Assembly: GCA_023362775.1 (NCBI GenBank)
Contig: JALMGJ010000025.1
Coordinates: forward strand, 9,897,501-9,961,500
Source of the DNA: Charina bottae
Lineage: Eukaryota; Chordata; Lepidosauria; Squamata; Charinaidae
Direction: 5' to 3'
Length of the DNA: 64,000 bases
Every line of letters starts with the position of its first letter. Positions within the stretch are counted from its first letter, which is position 1. Positions 52,620-62,895 of this stretch are shown piece after piece. The notes under the pieces were generated by a model that was not told where the DNA came from, made no database searches, and saw only the letters and a program-made list of their open reading frames with translations. The position numbers and the translations under genes were made by a program.

Positions 52620-53061
52620 CAGAGCTTTCCCAACTGTGTGTCGGTCCACGTTAGTTTGTCGGATGCAGTGTCTGGGTGTGTCGCGGCTGCTGCTGCCTCC
52701 GAGCCCTGTCAGGATTCCGCGCAGGTCCTAGTGCCTGCCTTGTGCCTTGCTGCCTCCAAACCTGCTGTGATTCTGCCCAGGTCCTAGTGCCTGCCTTGTG
52801 CCTTGCTGCCTCCAAACCTGCCCTGCCAGGATTCCGCGCAGGTCCTAGTGCCTGCCTTGTGCCTTGCTGCCTCCAAACCTGCCCTGCCAGGATTCCGCAC
52901 AGGTCCTAGTGCCTGCCTTGTGCCTTGCTGCCTCCAAACCTGCCCTGCCAGGATTCCACGCAAGTTCTAGTGCCTGCCTTGTGCCCTGCTGTAAGAGTGT
53001 GTCACAAAATGATGCATGTCTAAAAACTGTGTCACCAACATTAAAAGTTTGGAAAGCTCTG
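52620..53061. mobile_element. Non-autonomous hAT-type element, 442 bp, 8-bp TSD
   Basis: Starts CAGAGCTTTCCCAACT and ends with the inverted copy AAGTTTGGAAAGCTCTG. The exact 8-bp duplication TCTTAAAC flanks it (52612-52619, 53062-53069). CAG...CTG ends with an 8-bp TSD are hAT hallmarks. The interior 'gtgtgtcggtccacgttag' and 'gtgtgtcacaaaatgatgc' are subterminal, and the middle is a minisatellite. No transposase ORF. Confidence 0.88.
52711..52995. repeat. 61-bp minisatellite inside the hAT element
   Basis: About 4.6 units of 'ggattccgcgcaggtcctag tgcctgccttgtgccttgct gcctccaaac ctgccctgcca', nearly identical. One unit is shortened at its junction (cctgctgtgattctgccc). The ORFs through it with repeated CLVPCCLQT are artefacts. 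Confidence 0.93.
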
Positions 53062-53468
53062 TCTTAAACAATACTTCAGTAAGCAATTGACAGCCAGCAC
53101 AGATCTTTCAGTATAGGCATCCTCTGATGTCCCTTGCATGAATTGGCAGCCTGGCTGCATTTTGCCCCAGACACAATTTCTTAGCACTTTCAAGTTCTTA
53201 AAATGAGAATAACCTCTCACCAGAACATCTTAGCAAGGTCTTTAAAATATTACTTGCCATATTGTCACGCATCAGCATCAAGATAAAATTAGACTCCTAG
53301 AAAGTTGGACCCTTATGTTTTATTGAAATCTTATTGATGCTTGGTCCTAAGGAATTTGGATCTGGCTGTGATGCTACTCACCTTGGTCACTACCATGTCA
53401 ATTAGTGCAACATCCTCGGTATGCACTGCTCTTGAAGTATATTCAAGAACTGTGGTTTGGTAAAAAGC

Positions 53469-53508
53469 CCTTGAAGGGCTGACACAGCCATGTGTCAGCC
53501 TTTCAAGG
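53469..53508. repeat. Near-perfect 40-bp hairpin
   Basis: Arms CCTTGAAGGGCTGACACA and TGTGTCAGCCTTTCAAGG are complementary at 17 of 18 positions around a GCCA loop. It overlaps the outer end of the Gypsy-like element. Confidence 0.9.
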
Positions 53509-54522
53509 TAGACCAGACTAAGAAACCAATGCCATGTAGGTCAGTACTACTTGTAAAGCTTTATTAACAGAATCTTACAAGTATGAATGTGCTTCCCTCC
53601 CCTTCCCATTATTTTCATGTGAACTAAGGAGGGGCTTGTCTGAGATGTTTACTCATGTTACATTCTTGGCCTGGGCTCAGGCCCCTTTTACCTGACCATT
53701 GCCTTGGTGGCAGCAATTCCTCCTGTCCCTCAAGGCCATTTCCTCTGTCCTCTATGTCATCTCCCCCATCAGCCGCAGTCCCCACTCCTATGTTCCCAAA
53801 GAAATCTGAGTCTGGGCCATGGGGACAAAGTGCAGATGTGCTTCTCCTTCTTTTAGTAAACTTAGCACAAAAGTCACCTTGGAGAGATCTGTGGGAAACT
53901 GCTGGTCTGCCCACCATAAAAGGTTCATATTGAGTTGTGAAGGTTAGGAATTGGTCCTGGTCTCCTCCAAATTGTTCTGGCAAGCTCTCGTGAGAATGTA
54001 GAAACACTGCCTCTGTTGCAGGCTGGTGCGCTGCTGCCAGTTGAGGCAAATTCTTTCCCAACTGTTGTTTTAGCTGCATCATGGCATTTTGTAAATTGGT
54101 TATTGGCATATCCACTTGCTGCTGGTGTTGCAACAATGCTGCAGCGAGGTGGTCAGCAGATAGCAGTGTTCCCTGAGAATCGGAGTCCATCTCCAATAGC
54201 TAAAGTGAGATCTTTTGCCTCTCTAGAAAGAGTGTAAGACACTTGCAAGATTGATGTCAGGACAGACTAGGAAACCAATACCCTGTAGGTCAATACTACT
54301 TTTATTGTAAAACGTTATTAACAGAATTTTACAAGTCTGAATATACTTCCTTCCCCATCCCTTTATCTTTGTGTGAAGTAAGGAGGGGCTTGTCTGAGTC
54401 GTTTACTCAGGTTATATTCTTGGCCCAGGCTCAGGCCCCTTTTATCTTTATCATGATATCCATCTGGACCGGCTGTGAGGATTAGAAGTTGAGGTTCTCC
54501 TCCTTCCTTGGGGTCAGTTGCA
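53491..54522 (-). mobile_element. Gypsy/Sushi-like LTR retrotransposon remnant
   Basis: Two direct repeats of about 190 bp (53509-53695 and 54262-54445) share 'gaaaccaatRcc', 'ttaacagaatYttacaag', 'aaggaggggcttgtctgagt' and 'ctcaggccccttttа'-type ends, at about 85 percent by eye. They flank a gag-like ORF on the minus strand, where an AATAAAG signal lies in the LTR (cttgtaaagctttattaac on plus). Possible outer ends are TGTGTCAG (53491) and ...GTTGCA (54522), with the 4-bp sequence GCCA on both sides (53487-53490, 54523-54526), which is weak evidence. The left LTR lacks about 75 bp of U3. All of pol is gone. Confidence 0.65.
53624..54196 (-). pseudogene. Gag fragment of a Gypsy/Sushi-like element
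   Basis: A 190-codon frame starts MEMDSDSQGTLLSADHLAAA, has a coiled-coil-like stretch (LLQHQQQVDMPITNLQNAMMQ) and then SLPEQFGGDQDQFLTFTTQYEPFMVGRP. The last piece matches the 'P..F.G....FL.F..Q...FM..RP' pattern of Sushi-type Gag proteins and the domesticated LDOC1/PEG10 group. After about residue 115 the frame no longer looks like Gag and runs on into the LTR. No zinc knuckle, protease or reverse transcriptase remains. Multiple copies of such remnants are expected. I see no sign of domestication. Confidence 0.55.
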
Positions 54523-54526
54523 GCCA

Positions 54527-57181
54527 GTGTTGGTAGGGAGGAGAGGTCCAGTCAACATCCAGTTAACAAAGAGGTTAAACCAGCTTAAATCTTAATAGTT
54601 TTCATTGGACAATTAAAATGTTTTGTTCTGTCTGATCTGTAATGATGGTTAAGTAAGACACTGAATTTTAAACTCCCCATCTTTTAACATTGTAAATCTC
54701 ATTTGTTCTGTTTGCCATTGCTTTACTGATTTTATTGGCTATGCTAATATTTCCAACCATCTTTAGGAGCTTTCATTAAAAACAAGAGGTGGTTTTGAAA
54801 TAAATGAAACAAAAAACAAATTTCCAAATAAAGCTTACTCTCTTCAACAATGCTCCCTAACTATTTAACATGGCAGTTTATAATATTTGAAATCAGACAG
54901 CCTTCCACTGCAGATTGCTTTATGTTTATAAAGAAATTAAGACAGTATATTTTCCGGAGTGTGAAAGCTTATGACAATAAATTGTACTTTGGTGCAAAAA
55001 TTATCACTTTACCCTAGCAAGTTTGTCTTACATCATATCTCTACCATGTTATACCAGTATCACCACACTGTCCCTCCTTTCACTGTAAGAAACGTTTAAC
55101 TACAGTAATCTGGGCCAAAAGGTCTATTAAACATGTGCATCTGACAGAACTAGGGAAAATTTGAAGAGTTTTTTTATTGAATGTTATTTGATAGAAAGAT
55201 ATTGGACTTTTATGTTCCTTTCTCAGACCTGACGGATAAATTTATTTATTGTGAATGATGCTTTTAAAATGGCAAGCTAGATTGCTCTAGGGAAGAGCAC
55301 CATATGCACAACTAAGCATAAGGAAAAAAGTTTAATGAGACTAAAAAGCTAATCACTCGTTCTACTTTGCAGGCCTGGCTTGAAGAGAATAAATAGTTTC
55401 TGGAGCATCGGAGGAGTTTGAAAACCAAAGCAAGTAAAGAAAATTAGACTGACAATTCAAGTCATCTGTATTCTATGAACAAAGGATAAAAAACTGGATG
55501 GTTCTATAGATTTATAATGTGAAGGAAGTTATAACTTCAACCATATTGATGGTAAAATTTCAATTTTAGGCGTGGACTTCTTTTTCTATATGACCTATAA
55601 CAGTGGCTGTTCACTGACAATTAAAGAACTGAGTTGCATGCTGTTTCATCTAAACACACTTGACTTTATGGCCTAGCTGGCATACATTCTGGAGGCAGCA
55701 GCTGTGATGCTTTGTTGATCCAAAGTATCCTGATAGTTCTCATGGACTATGCCAGTTAACTTTGGAGGGAAAAGACAGGGTAGGAAGACCATGCTATGCC
55801 AACGTTTATGCTCTCCAGGTTTGGCTCTTTGAGTCACAACACAAATAAAGCTAGGAAATCTATACGAAACCTTCTTTTTAAATCTTCTTGCATTCACTCA
55901 GATATTATCCGTGAATATATTTATAAAACAAATGTGATTGATGGGCACGTTTTAAAGCTCCTGTGTTGATTTCAGTCCTCATTTTTTTACCTCAGAGATT
56001 TTCATTCTTACTCCCTGGGTAAAACGGAAAAGTTTCAAACTGATATTGAAGTGATAGCCATTAAAAGCAATCATGGTTGGAAAAAAGACTTCCAGGCCAG
56101 AACAAAAGGATTAACATGTATTTCCAGAAACTGGTGACTTCATTTGCTATAAAACTCCAATCTGGCCTCTTCAAAATAGCTAAAACACCTAAAAATCAGA
56201 AAACAGAGGTAGGATATAGCCAACCAGAAAAAGCTTATGCTTCAGATTGGAACTTTGAGGTCTCTGCTGACTTTGTTTACTACATTCTTGTGTTTTCAGG
56301 ATGGTAATGATGATGATGATTAATTATTATTATCATTATAGATTTCATAATGGAAATATATTCTCTAAAGTCAGGGCTGCCACATGCTTGGTTTCCTTAT
56401 GAATTTGGCCTGCCTGTGTGGTTCAGTCTTAAAGTCCAGATGGCAATTATATTTAACATCTATTACATTTAAACTTTGAAGAGAGAGAGAGAGAGGGAGG
56501 GAGAGAGAATAAATGTAATGGGCTGTGAGAATAACCTTGAAAGACAGGAGAAAGAGTTGCAGCCTAGACAATGGTCTGATAAGAAAAATCTGAGTCCAAA
56601 ACAGGAATGGGGGTACACAAAGCATCTCAGAATTGACCCTCCCTAGTTCTCTGGAGAGTAAAGGTGAGAGAAGGGAGAAGGGCTTTCAGACTTGCAAGAT
56701 TCTGCTGCTGTAACCTTAGAATAAAGGTAGTGTTAGTACCCATGGTTTTGGTTTCCTGTCTGGACTATCTTGAAGGCCTGACAATAAATATGCCCATCTT
56801 TAACATTCCCCTTTCAAGCTACCCAATGTGTAAGTGTCCAAAAAGCACCCTGTAAAATTGCCAAGGTAGTATCAGGGAAGTTCCTAGGGCTCAAAAAAAT
56901 CCAAGATGGCCACTTCAGTCATGTGATCATTGCCACCCTGACATTGTTGATCCCTCCTGTGGATGCCGCCTGGGTAGTAGCCTTCAGAGGAAAGACAGTA
57001 CCATCTGGTTTCTGCATTTCTTCTATTGCTAAAAGGGTCTCCTGTAAGAAGGGCAGGAAAATGAACTGAGCGTTGCTTCTTCCATCATTAAGAACTGAAT
57101 CCAGAGCAACACTTTTATGTCTTATTTTCCCTCTGCCTTTCACAATAATATATTGCAAAATATGTTAATGAATAAATAAAT

Positions 57182-57214
<33 letters not shown>

Positions 57215-58294
57215 ACACCTGTTTTTATTATTTAATCAACTGTTAATGCCAGTTCCCCTATCAAAGACATTTCAGAACAATGTAGAAGAAAGCAACAATA
57301 AAAATACAAGCATAACAATACTTTAAAAAGTCTGGGAAGTGACACCTAGAAATATTTAAAACATTAAAAAGAGGAAGATCCACCACACATTTAAAATGAA
57401 AAAAAAAACATTAAAATACATGCAGAAAGGAGGCCTAGATGAAGAGGGTATTCTTTAAGCAGCAGATAAAACATATTGGGAAGAGCTTCTGAAAGAGTAA
57501 GGATGTCCAGAAATAATATCTTCTGTTACAAAATACATTAGCTAATAATATACAGGTGATCAGTAATGGCCAAAAAGGTGGAAATAATACATTTTCTTCT
57601 TGATGTCATCATGCCCCCTGTTTTGTATCACCTCGCATTATTAGGAAGGCGGGGAAAGTTATAATAATGATCATTTCCATAGTAGTCACAAATATACTTG
57701 ACCTATTCACAGAATAGCTGACTCTCAGTTTGGAGTTGACTATGCTGAGAACAACTTCCTTTTTAAAGAATACTATCTGGATAAAAGTTTAGGTAAAGTT
57801 ACTGTCTTCCTTGAATTGAGCTTGGCTTCTCTTATAAACAGCACAGAAGTAGTTTGCCTCTTTCTTCTTCTGGAATGTTATTTGATTTCCCAGACTAGCT
57901 TACAGTCCTTAGGTTTCCTAGTGGTCTCCCATCCACATTCTAATCAGGTCTGATCCAGCTTAATTTTTTTTGAAATCAGCCAAGGTTGACTTGCTGTTGC
58001 CACTTAGATGGGCAGCAACCAGCATTAAAGATAATGATGCCATGGTAAAAACAAATATTATTAAACACAGCAAACATACAAACAGATTGTATCCTTCAGA
58101 AGGTATTTGACATAAGGGGAAGTTGAGTTCCTTGAAACGACCAGATCTTAAATTATGCAGGTCATATTTCCTCCATGTACTCTTTTGTCTGAAATGCTTC
58201 ATAACCACATCTGGGTGCACAAAACAATGCATGAAGAAATGAAAAGGTATTATTTGGGGCTTGGGGAGTGTCGTCTGCACTTTCCAGGCTGGAG
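54527..58294. other. No recognised gene; a few microsatellites
   Basis: AT-rich sequence. (GA)n at about 56480-56507, (TAAA)n at about 57163-57212. 57215-57500 may be old LINE tail (cagaaaggaggcctagatg...). A minus 79-codon ORF (56919-57158) has no recognisable motif. No exon-like conserved block was seen. Confidence 0.45.
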
Positions 58295-58329
58295 TCTGTG
58301 AGAGTCGGGTGGCAAATAAATTTAATAAA
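58295..58329 (+). mobile_element. Short LINE/SINE 3' tail
   Basis: 'gtgagagtcgggtggcaaataaatttaataaatt' is a plus-strand tail of the type ending many reptile L2-related repeats. The body to the left (58240-58295) is not identified. Confidence 0.4.
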
Positions 58330-58930
58330 TTATTATGGTTGGTTGCACAGTCAGCCAGATGTTTAGACTGGATTTGGCATTTTTGTCTACCTATTGAGTC
58401 CTTCCCAAGGACCTGGATAGGCAGATGTTGTTGTTTGATGGTGTTAAAGGATGGAAGCTGTTCCAAGCTGCCTTTTGCAACTGACTGATGGTGATTTTGT
58501 TAATGCCGATGATCTTCAAGTGGTGCTCCAGAAGTTTTGGAATTGCACCCAAGCTGCCTATTACTATTGGTACTATCTTTGCTTTATTTTGCCACAGTCA
58601 TTCCACTTCTATTTGGTCTTTATATTTTGTGATTTTCTCCAGTTCTTTCTCTTCTATTCTACTGTCTCCAAGCATTGCAATGTCCACTATCCTGACTTTT
58701 TTGTCTTTTTATCAACAATTATTAAGTCTGGGGTGTTGTGTGGCAGATGCTTGTCTGTTTGAATTCTAAAGAGCCAGAGCATTTTAGCTTCTTCATTTTC
58801 TATTACTTCATCTATTTTGTGGTCCCACCAGTTCTTGCTTGCAGGCAAGTGGCATTTCTTGCAGATATTCCAATACACCATTGTTGCTACTTTGTCATGC
58901 CGTTGTTTGTAATCAATCTGGGCAATCTTC
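58330..58930 (-). pseudogene. R4/Dong-type LINE C-terminus with restriction-like endonuclease
   Basis: On the minus strand, pieces in adjacent frames read KIAQIDYKQRHDKVATMVYW, then CKKCHLPASKNWWDHKIDEV, then EEAKMLWLFRIQTDKHLPHN, TPDLIIVDKKTKK and VDIAMLGDSRIEEKELEKI. This is the restriction-like endonuclease region that follows the reverse transcriptase in site-specific-type LINEs of the R4/Dong group, with the PD...D-x-K style catalytic block. A further piece near 58400 reads IQVLGKDSIGRQKCQIQSKH, the family's C-terminal motif. Stops and frameshifts separate the parts. Only the last third of the ORF is present and no 5' part is found. Confidence 0.7.
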
Positions 58931-58933
58931 TTA

Positions 58934-58935
<2 letters not shown>

Positions 58936-58972
<37 letters not shown>
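58936..58972. repeat. (ATT)n microsatellite
   Basis: About 12 ATT units immediately next to the R4-type fragment. Confidence 0.95.
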
Positions 58973-59324
58973 GGTGTATGTCATCAGGGTTAGATTTAAG
59001 GAGATCTGGTAGAATCCACGGTCAGCAAAACTGCTGGGGGAACAGCCAGTTGTCTGTCAAAAATAGTTGATTCAGACAGCGTTAGCTGATGGAGGAGTTA
59101 ATAAATCTGAGCAATGAAATATGAATCTTATAGCTAAGTAGCTATGGCTGGTATGTCTAACTTGTAAATATTTGCCCTTAGGACATTGTTGCTTTGTGCT
59201 TTAATGCATCCTTAACAGCTCTTTAACTACATCACATGAAAGTACAAATGCTAGCTTTAAATTGGCATTGATTAGAGAGACCTCTATTAATACCATTTTG
59301 TATACCAGAAAAAGTTAAATAATA
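58973..59324. other. No recognised feature
   Basis: Nothing seen in this short interval. Confidence 0.4.
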
Positions 59325-59445
59325 TTTATTTATTTATTTATTCGACTTTTATCACCGCACCATCTCCCCCAAAGGGGACTATTAAATGAATGAATGAATG
59401 AATGAATGAATGAATGAATGAATAAATAAATAAATAAATAAATAA
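59325..59445 (-). mobile_element. L2-type 3' tail remnant with tetranucleotide arrays
   Basis: 'tttatttatttattcgacttttatcaccgcaccatctcccccaaaggggac' is the plus-strand view of the L2 tail. It is followed by (GAAT)n and (AAAT)n arrays to 59445. Confidence 0.6.
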
Positions 59446-60383
59446 AGCTGGTCTGCTTGTGTCTTTCAGTCTATCCTTGTCTGAGGTGAACCGTTATTGT
59501 TTTAAGAAGCCTAATCTCAGGAGGATAATTTTAGCATTAAAAAAGGGTACTCAGATTATTTTTCTGACAAAGATTAGCTCTGGAAGGCCAACATTATTAA
59601 ACTGTAATTCAAATAAAACAGTTCTGAGTCTATTTCTGAACATTTAGAGAGCCTTCTTAATAATTTACTTTAATGCTGAAGAAATTAATGGTACTATTTA
59701 AAGGCTCTTTGGCTAACAAATTGTCATTGGCACGAACAGCATGTTATCGTGGTGTGCCAAAAACATTGCTATGTTAACATACTCTTAACATCCATATAAT
59801 GGGATATAATCAAAGAGCTTGCACAACATTCCTGAGCTGTTCTCATGGGTTTTTCAAGAAGACGATTCATCTGCTTGGCATCAGCACTGTAATGAGTGAG
59901 TGAAGAGTAAGTGACTTGAGAGTTTTCCATATCACATGCCAATGATATGCAGCCTCACAGCTTCCAGCTTTCCAAGGTGGTCAAGTGTTTTCACGTGGAG
60001 AAGGATGTGTTGGATGATGGGTAGGTGCAGAGTGAACTTCTGGTATGCAGTGTTTGCTCTCTCCCTTATGTCTCCACTTGGAGGGGGAGTAATCTCCCCT
60101 CTTGTAAATCTCCCCTCTTGTGTGACGGATGAGCTAAAAATAACATGCTGCTTAATCAAAAGGAGCATGAAGCAAACTGTGTTACTGTGCCATTTTTGAC
60201 TATTGGATAATTACAGAGAAAATGTTGTTCCTCGGAGACCTAGGGTGACTGTCTGACGTCAAGCTCTGTAGGTGTGCAAGTGGATAATCTATAATGTATA
60301 TTATAGATAAGTGGATGATCTATAATGCATGTTATATTACATTGTATTTGATATAATGTATAATGTTTGTAAAAAAGTTATCA
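59446..60383. other. No recognised feature
   Basis: AT-rich sequence. Short local repeats such as 'tctataatg' near 60285-60335. Confidence 0.45.
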
Positions 60384-60418
60384 GAGGAGGAGGAGGAGGA
60401 GGAGGAGGAGGAGGAGGG
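60384..60418. repeat. (GGA)n microsatellite
   Basis: About 11 GGA units. Confidence 0.95.
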
Positions 60419-60599
60419 CTTCTTACTCATGCTAGATTGGAAACTCTATTCAGTAGCAATTAAGAAATATGTCACATTATGCTTCCCATAAATGTTGCTT
60501 TCCCTCATTGTATTGTCCCATTTCCTTTTCAGTGCTTCCCACCCTAGAATCAGTGTGTGGTCATAGTGGAATTGTGAAATGTCGAATAATGGTTTGCCT

Positions 60600-60795
60600 T
60601 TATAACTCACCACTTCTTTGAGAGTTCAAGGCAAATTACATGGGGTTTCCCTTCTCTCCACCCACTTCAACAACCCTGGGAGGTAAGTTGGGCTGAGAGA
60701 GGGGACTGGTGCAAAGTCACCTAGTAAGCTCCATGGTTGAGTGGGGCTTGAACGTGTGTCTTCCTGCCACAAGGGCAACAGGTTAACTTCTTCAC
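60600..60795 (-). mobile_element. tRNA-derived SINE fragment, minus
   Basis: Plus view 'caaccctgggaggtaagttgggctgagagaggggactggtgcaaagtcacctagtaagctccatggttgagtggggcttgaacgtgtgtcttcc...' is the reverse complement of a SINE with a tRNA-like promoter ('gaacctgggtct' type B-box region) and the 'gggctgagagag' body shared with the SINE at 5.6 kb. Old and partial. Confidence 0.6.
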
Positions 60796-62756
60796 TGTGA
60801 TATCTCTTTGAGCTTGGTTGACCAACCATTGATATAATATGATACACACACCCAAAAAGAGAGAAGTTGGCCAAGGTTAATTTTGGTTCTACAGCTTGAA
60901 GGATCTTTAGACAAGATGTCAGTGGGCCTCTTCCTCTTTGCTATTCTCATTGCTGCCTATGCATCTTCTGTTCTTTCTTCAATTTGCACCCTTTCCAGAC
61001 AAAGAACGGGGAGCAAATAGAAGCTGCTATCTTTGCTAATATTGCTACTTGCATATTTGGAGTGGACAGATTATTAGGCAGCAATAGCAAAGAGAGGAAG
61101 CAGATCAAGCAGGTTATGGGATTCATCAATCAATGGAAGTCAATGAATCAATTGAGGGCAATCACTGACTTCAGTAATGATCGAAGTAAGACACATGTTG
61201 CCTTGTATTGTTTAATGCCCAAACAACTGGGGAGTCTACTGCAATGGTCTTCTCATAGAAGGTGGGTATCTGAGAGGTCCTGCTATTACTAGTGCCATAT
61301 TTTCATTGCAGCTTGCAAAGATGAATTCCATTGCACTGGAAACTCAGTTATTATGATGATTGCCCTTTTTTTTCACATGAAAAATTATGATTTCACAGCA
61401 GTTTTTGGAAGGAGTCTGGCTCTCTTTGCTATGGCGGGGGATGTATGTGTGCATGTGGCCTTACAGCCACGAACAGCATTCCTGCTTGAAGGGAACCTAA
61501 GGAGCTGCATAGCTCATGCAATATTAGATGCAAAGCTAGGGTAATAAAAACTGGTACAAAACTTGATGCAAAGCTTAATTGTCTGGGCAATTAACTCAAA
61601 ATACTCCAATTGGCTAAAAGTTCTAGATTATTATCACAAGCCCAATGTTATAATAGAAAATTGGTCTCAAATGCCATTCTTTTCAAAGGAGGAGACAAGG
61701 GTGATCCCTTGAAGGGTAAAAAAAATGAGCATATACATCTGGAGGGGGGGCAAGTGACATCCTATGTGTCATGACATCACCATGAAAATGCACAAATTAG
61801 ATACTGCATGCCATTTGCATCACAATGTCCTGATGCATGAGATGTCATCATGGGTTCTACTGGACACCTATGAATGCTAAAATCAAGCATGAAACAAGCT
61901 TTTCTTCTCCTAAAGAGGAAGTAAAAGCCACACTTATAAACAAGAGTATAGTATCCAAAAATAATATGAAAGAAATGGTGTTCTAGTAGTTATGATAGAA
62001 ACGGGGTTCTAGTAATTATGAAAGAACTTCGAAGTTATATAAAATATTTGGACTCCTCATCTTTTGTGAGCTGAGGATGTGCTTGCATTTTTAAGAAAAA
62101 TGTCTTGGATACTTTCTTTCCATCTTGGGTAAATTGTTAAATAATGGCAAGAACTCAAAGAATAAAGATTAGGAAGGTCATAGGACCTTGGTTGGAGATC
62201 TGGGAGTATAACGGTGCAATTGGCATTGGGTTGAATCATTTCCATTTGTGACATAATGGAGATTGGATCTGTTTTCTTAATATGGCCAAGAAACCCCAAC
62301 CCAACCCAACCCTGACAAGAGTGAGCCAACCCTATGTGGCCAGTAGGACTTCTCCTGGGTGCTTTTGCAAAATTGTATGGGGTTGCTGCCAGTTACAGAA
62401 TTCAGTTACCAGAAGGCAAACTGCTGGAGCTGCTTCCTTTAGCACTGCCCCAAGATGTTTCAACCACCCTCAACTTATTTTTACTTTTTTTTTCTGAGTA
62501 GGTGGATGCACTTCTCCACAGTCATTGTAACATTGTGTTATAGCTACAGTATCTGCAACTGTTGTTTTCTAAGCATTCTTATGGAGCTCATACGCAATCC
62601 TCATGGCTGTGTGGCCCACTAAACACCTATTTACTAGAAGGGAGACTGTGGGTCTCCTACATACCATCTTCTCTAGGCCCCAAATATGCTCTGTACACCC
62701 CTTCCATGGGCAGGTGGACATTTTTTTAAAAAAAAAAAAAAAGCAGTGACCTGTGA
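60796..62756. other. No recognised feature
   Basis: AT-rich sequence. ORFs up to 102 codons (60984-61292) without a motif. Confidence 0.45.
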
Positions 62757-62895
62757 TAACCATTTATTTTTAGATTTTTTAATCCCACCTTTATTATTTT
62801 TAAAAATAACTCAAGGTGGGGAACATACCTAATACTCCTTCCTCCTCCTATTTTCCCCACAACAACAACAACTCTGTGAGGTGAGTTGGGCTAAA
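62757..62895 (-). mobile_element. SINE 3' fragment, same family as at 5.6 kb, minus
   Basis: 'cccacctttattatttttaaaaataactcaaggtggggaacatacctaatactccttcctcctcctattttccccacaacaac...gtgaggtgagttgggct' matches the 3' half of the 5.53-5.73 kb copy closely. 5'-truncated. Confidence 0.75.

Noticed and set aside
52676..53067. Cysteine-rich repeated ORFs (CLVPCCLQT units)
   Set aside because: Translation of the 61-bp minisatellite inside a hAT element; the unit is 61 bp and does not keep one frame.
56919..57158. Minus-strand 79-codon ORF
   Set aside because: Balanced composition, but no motif, no exon boundaries and no neighbouring coding blocks; not supportable as a gene.
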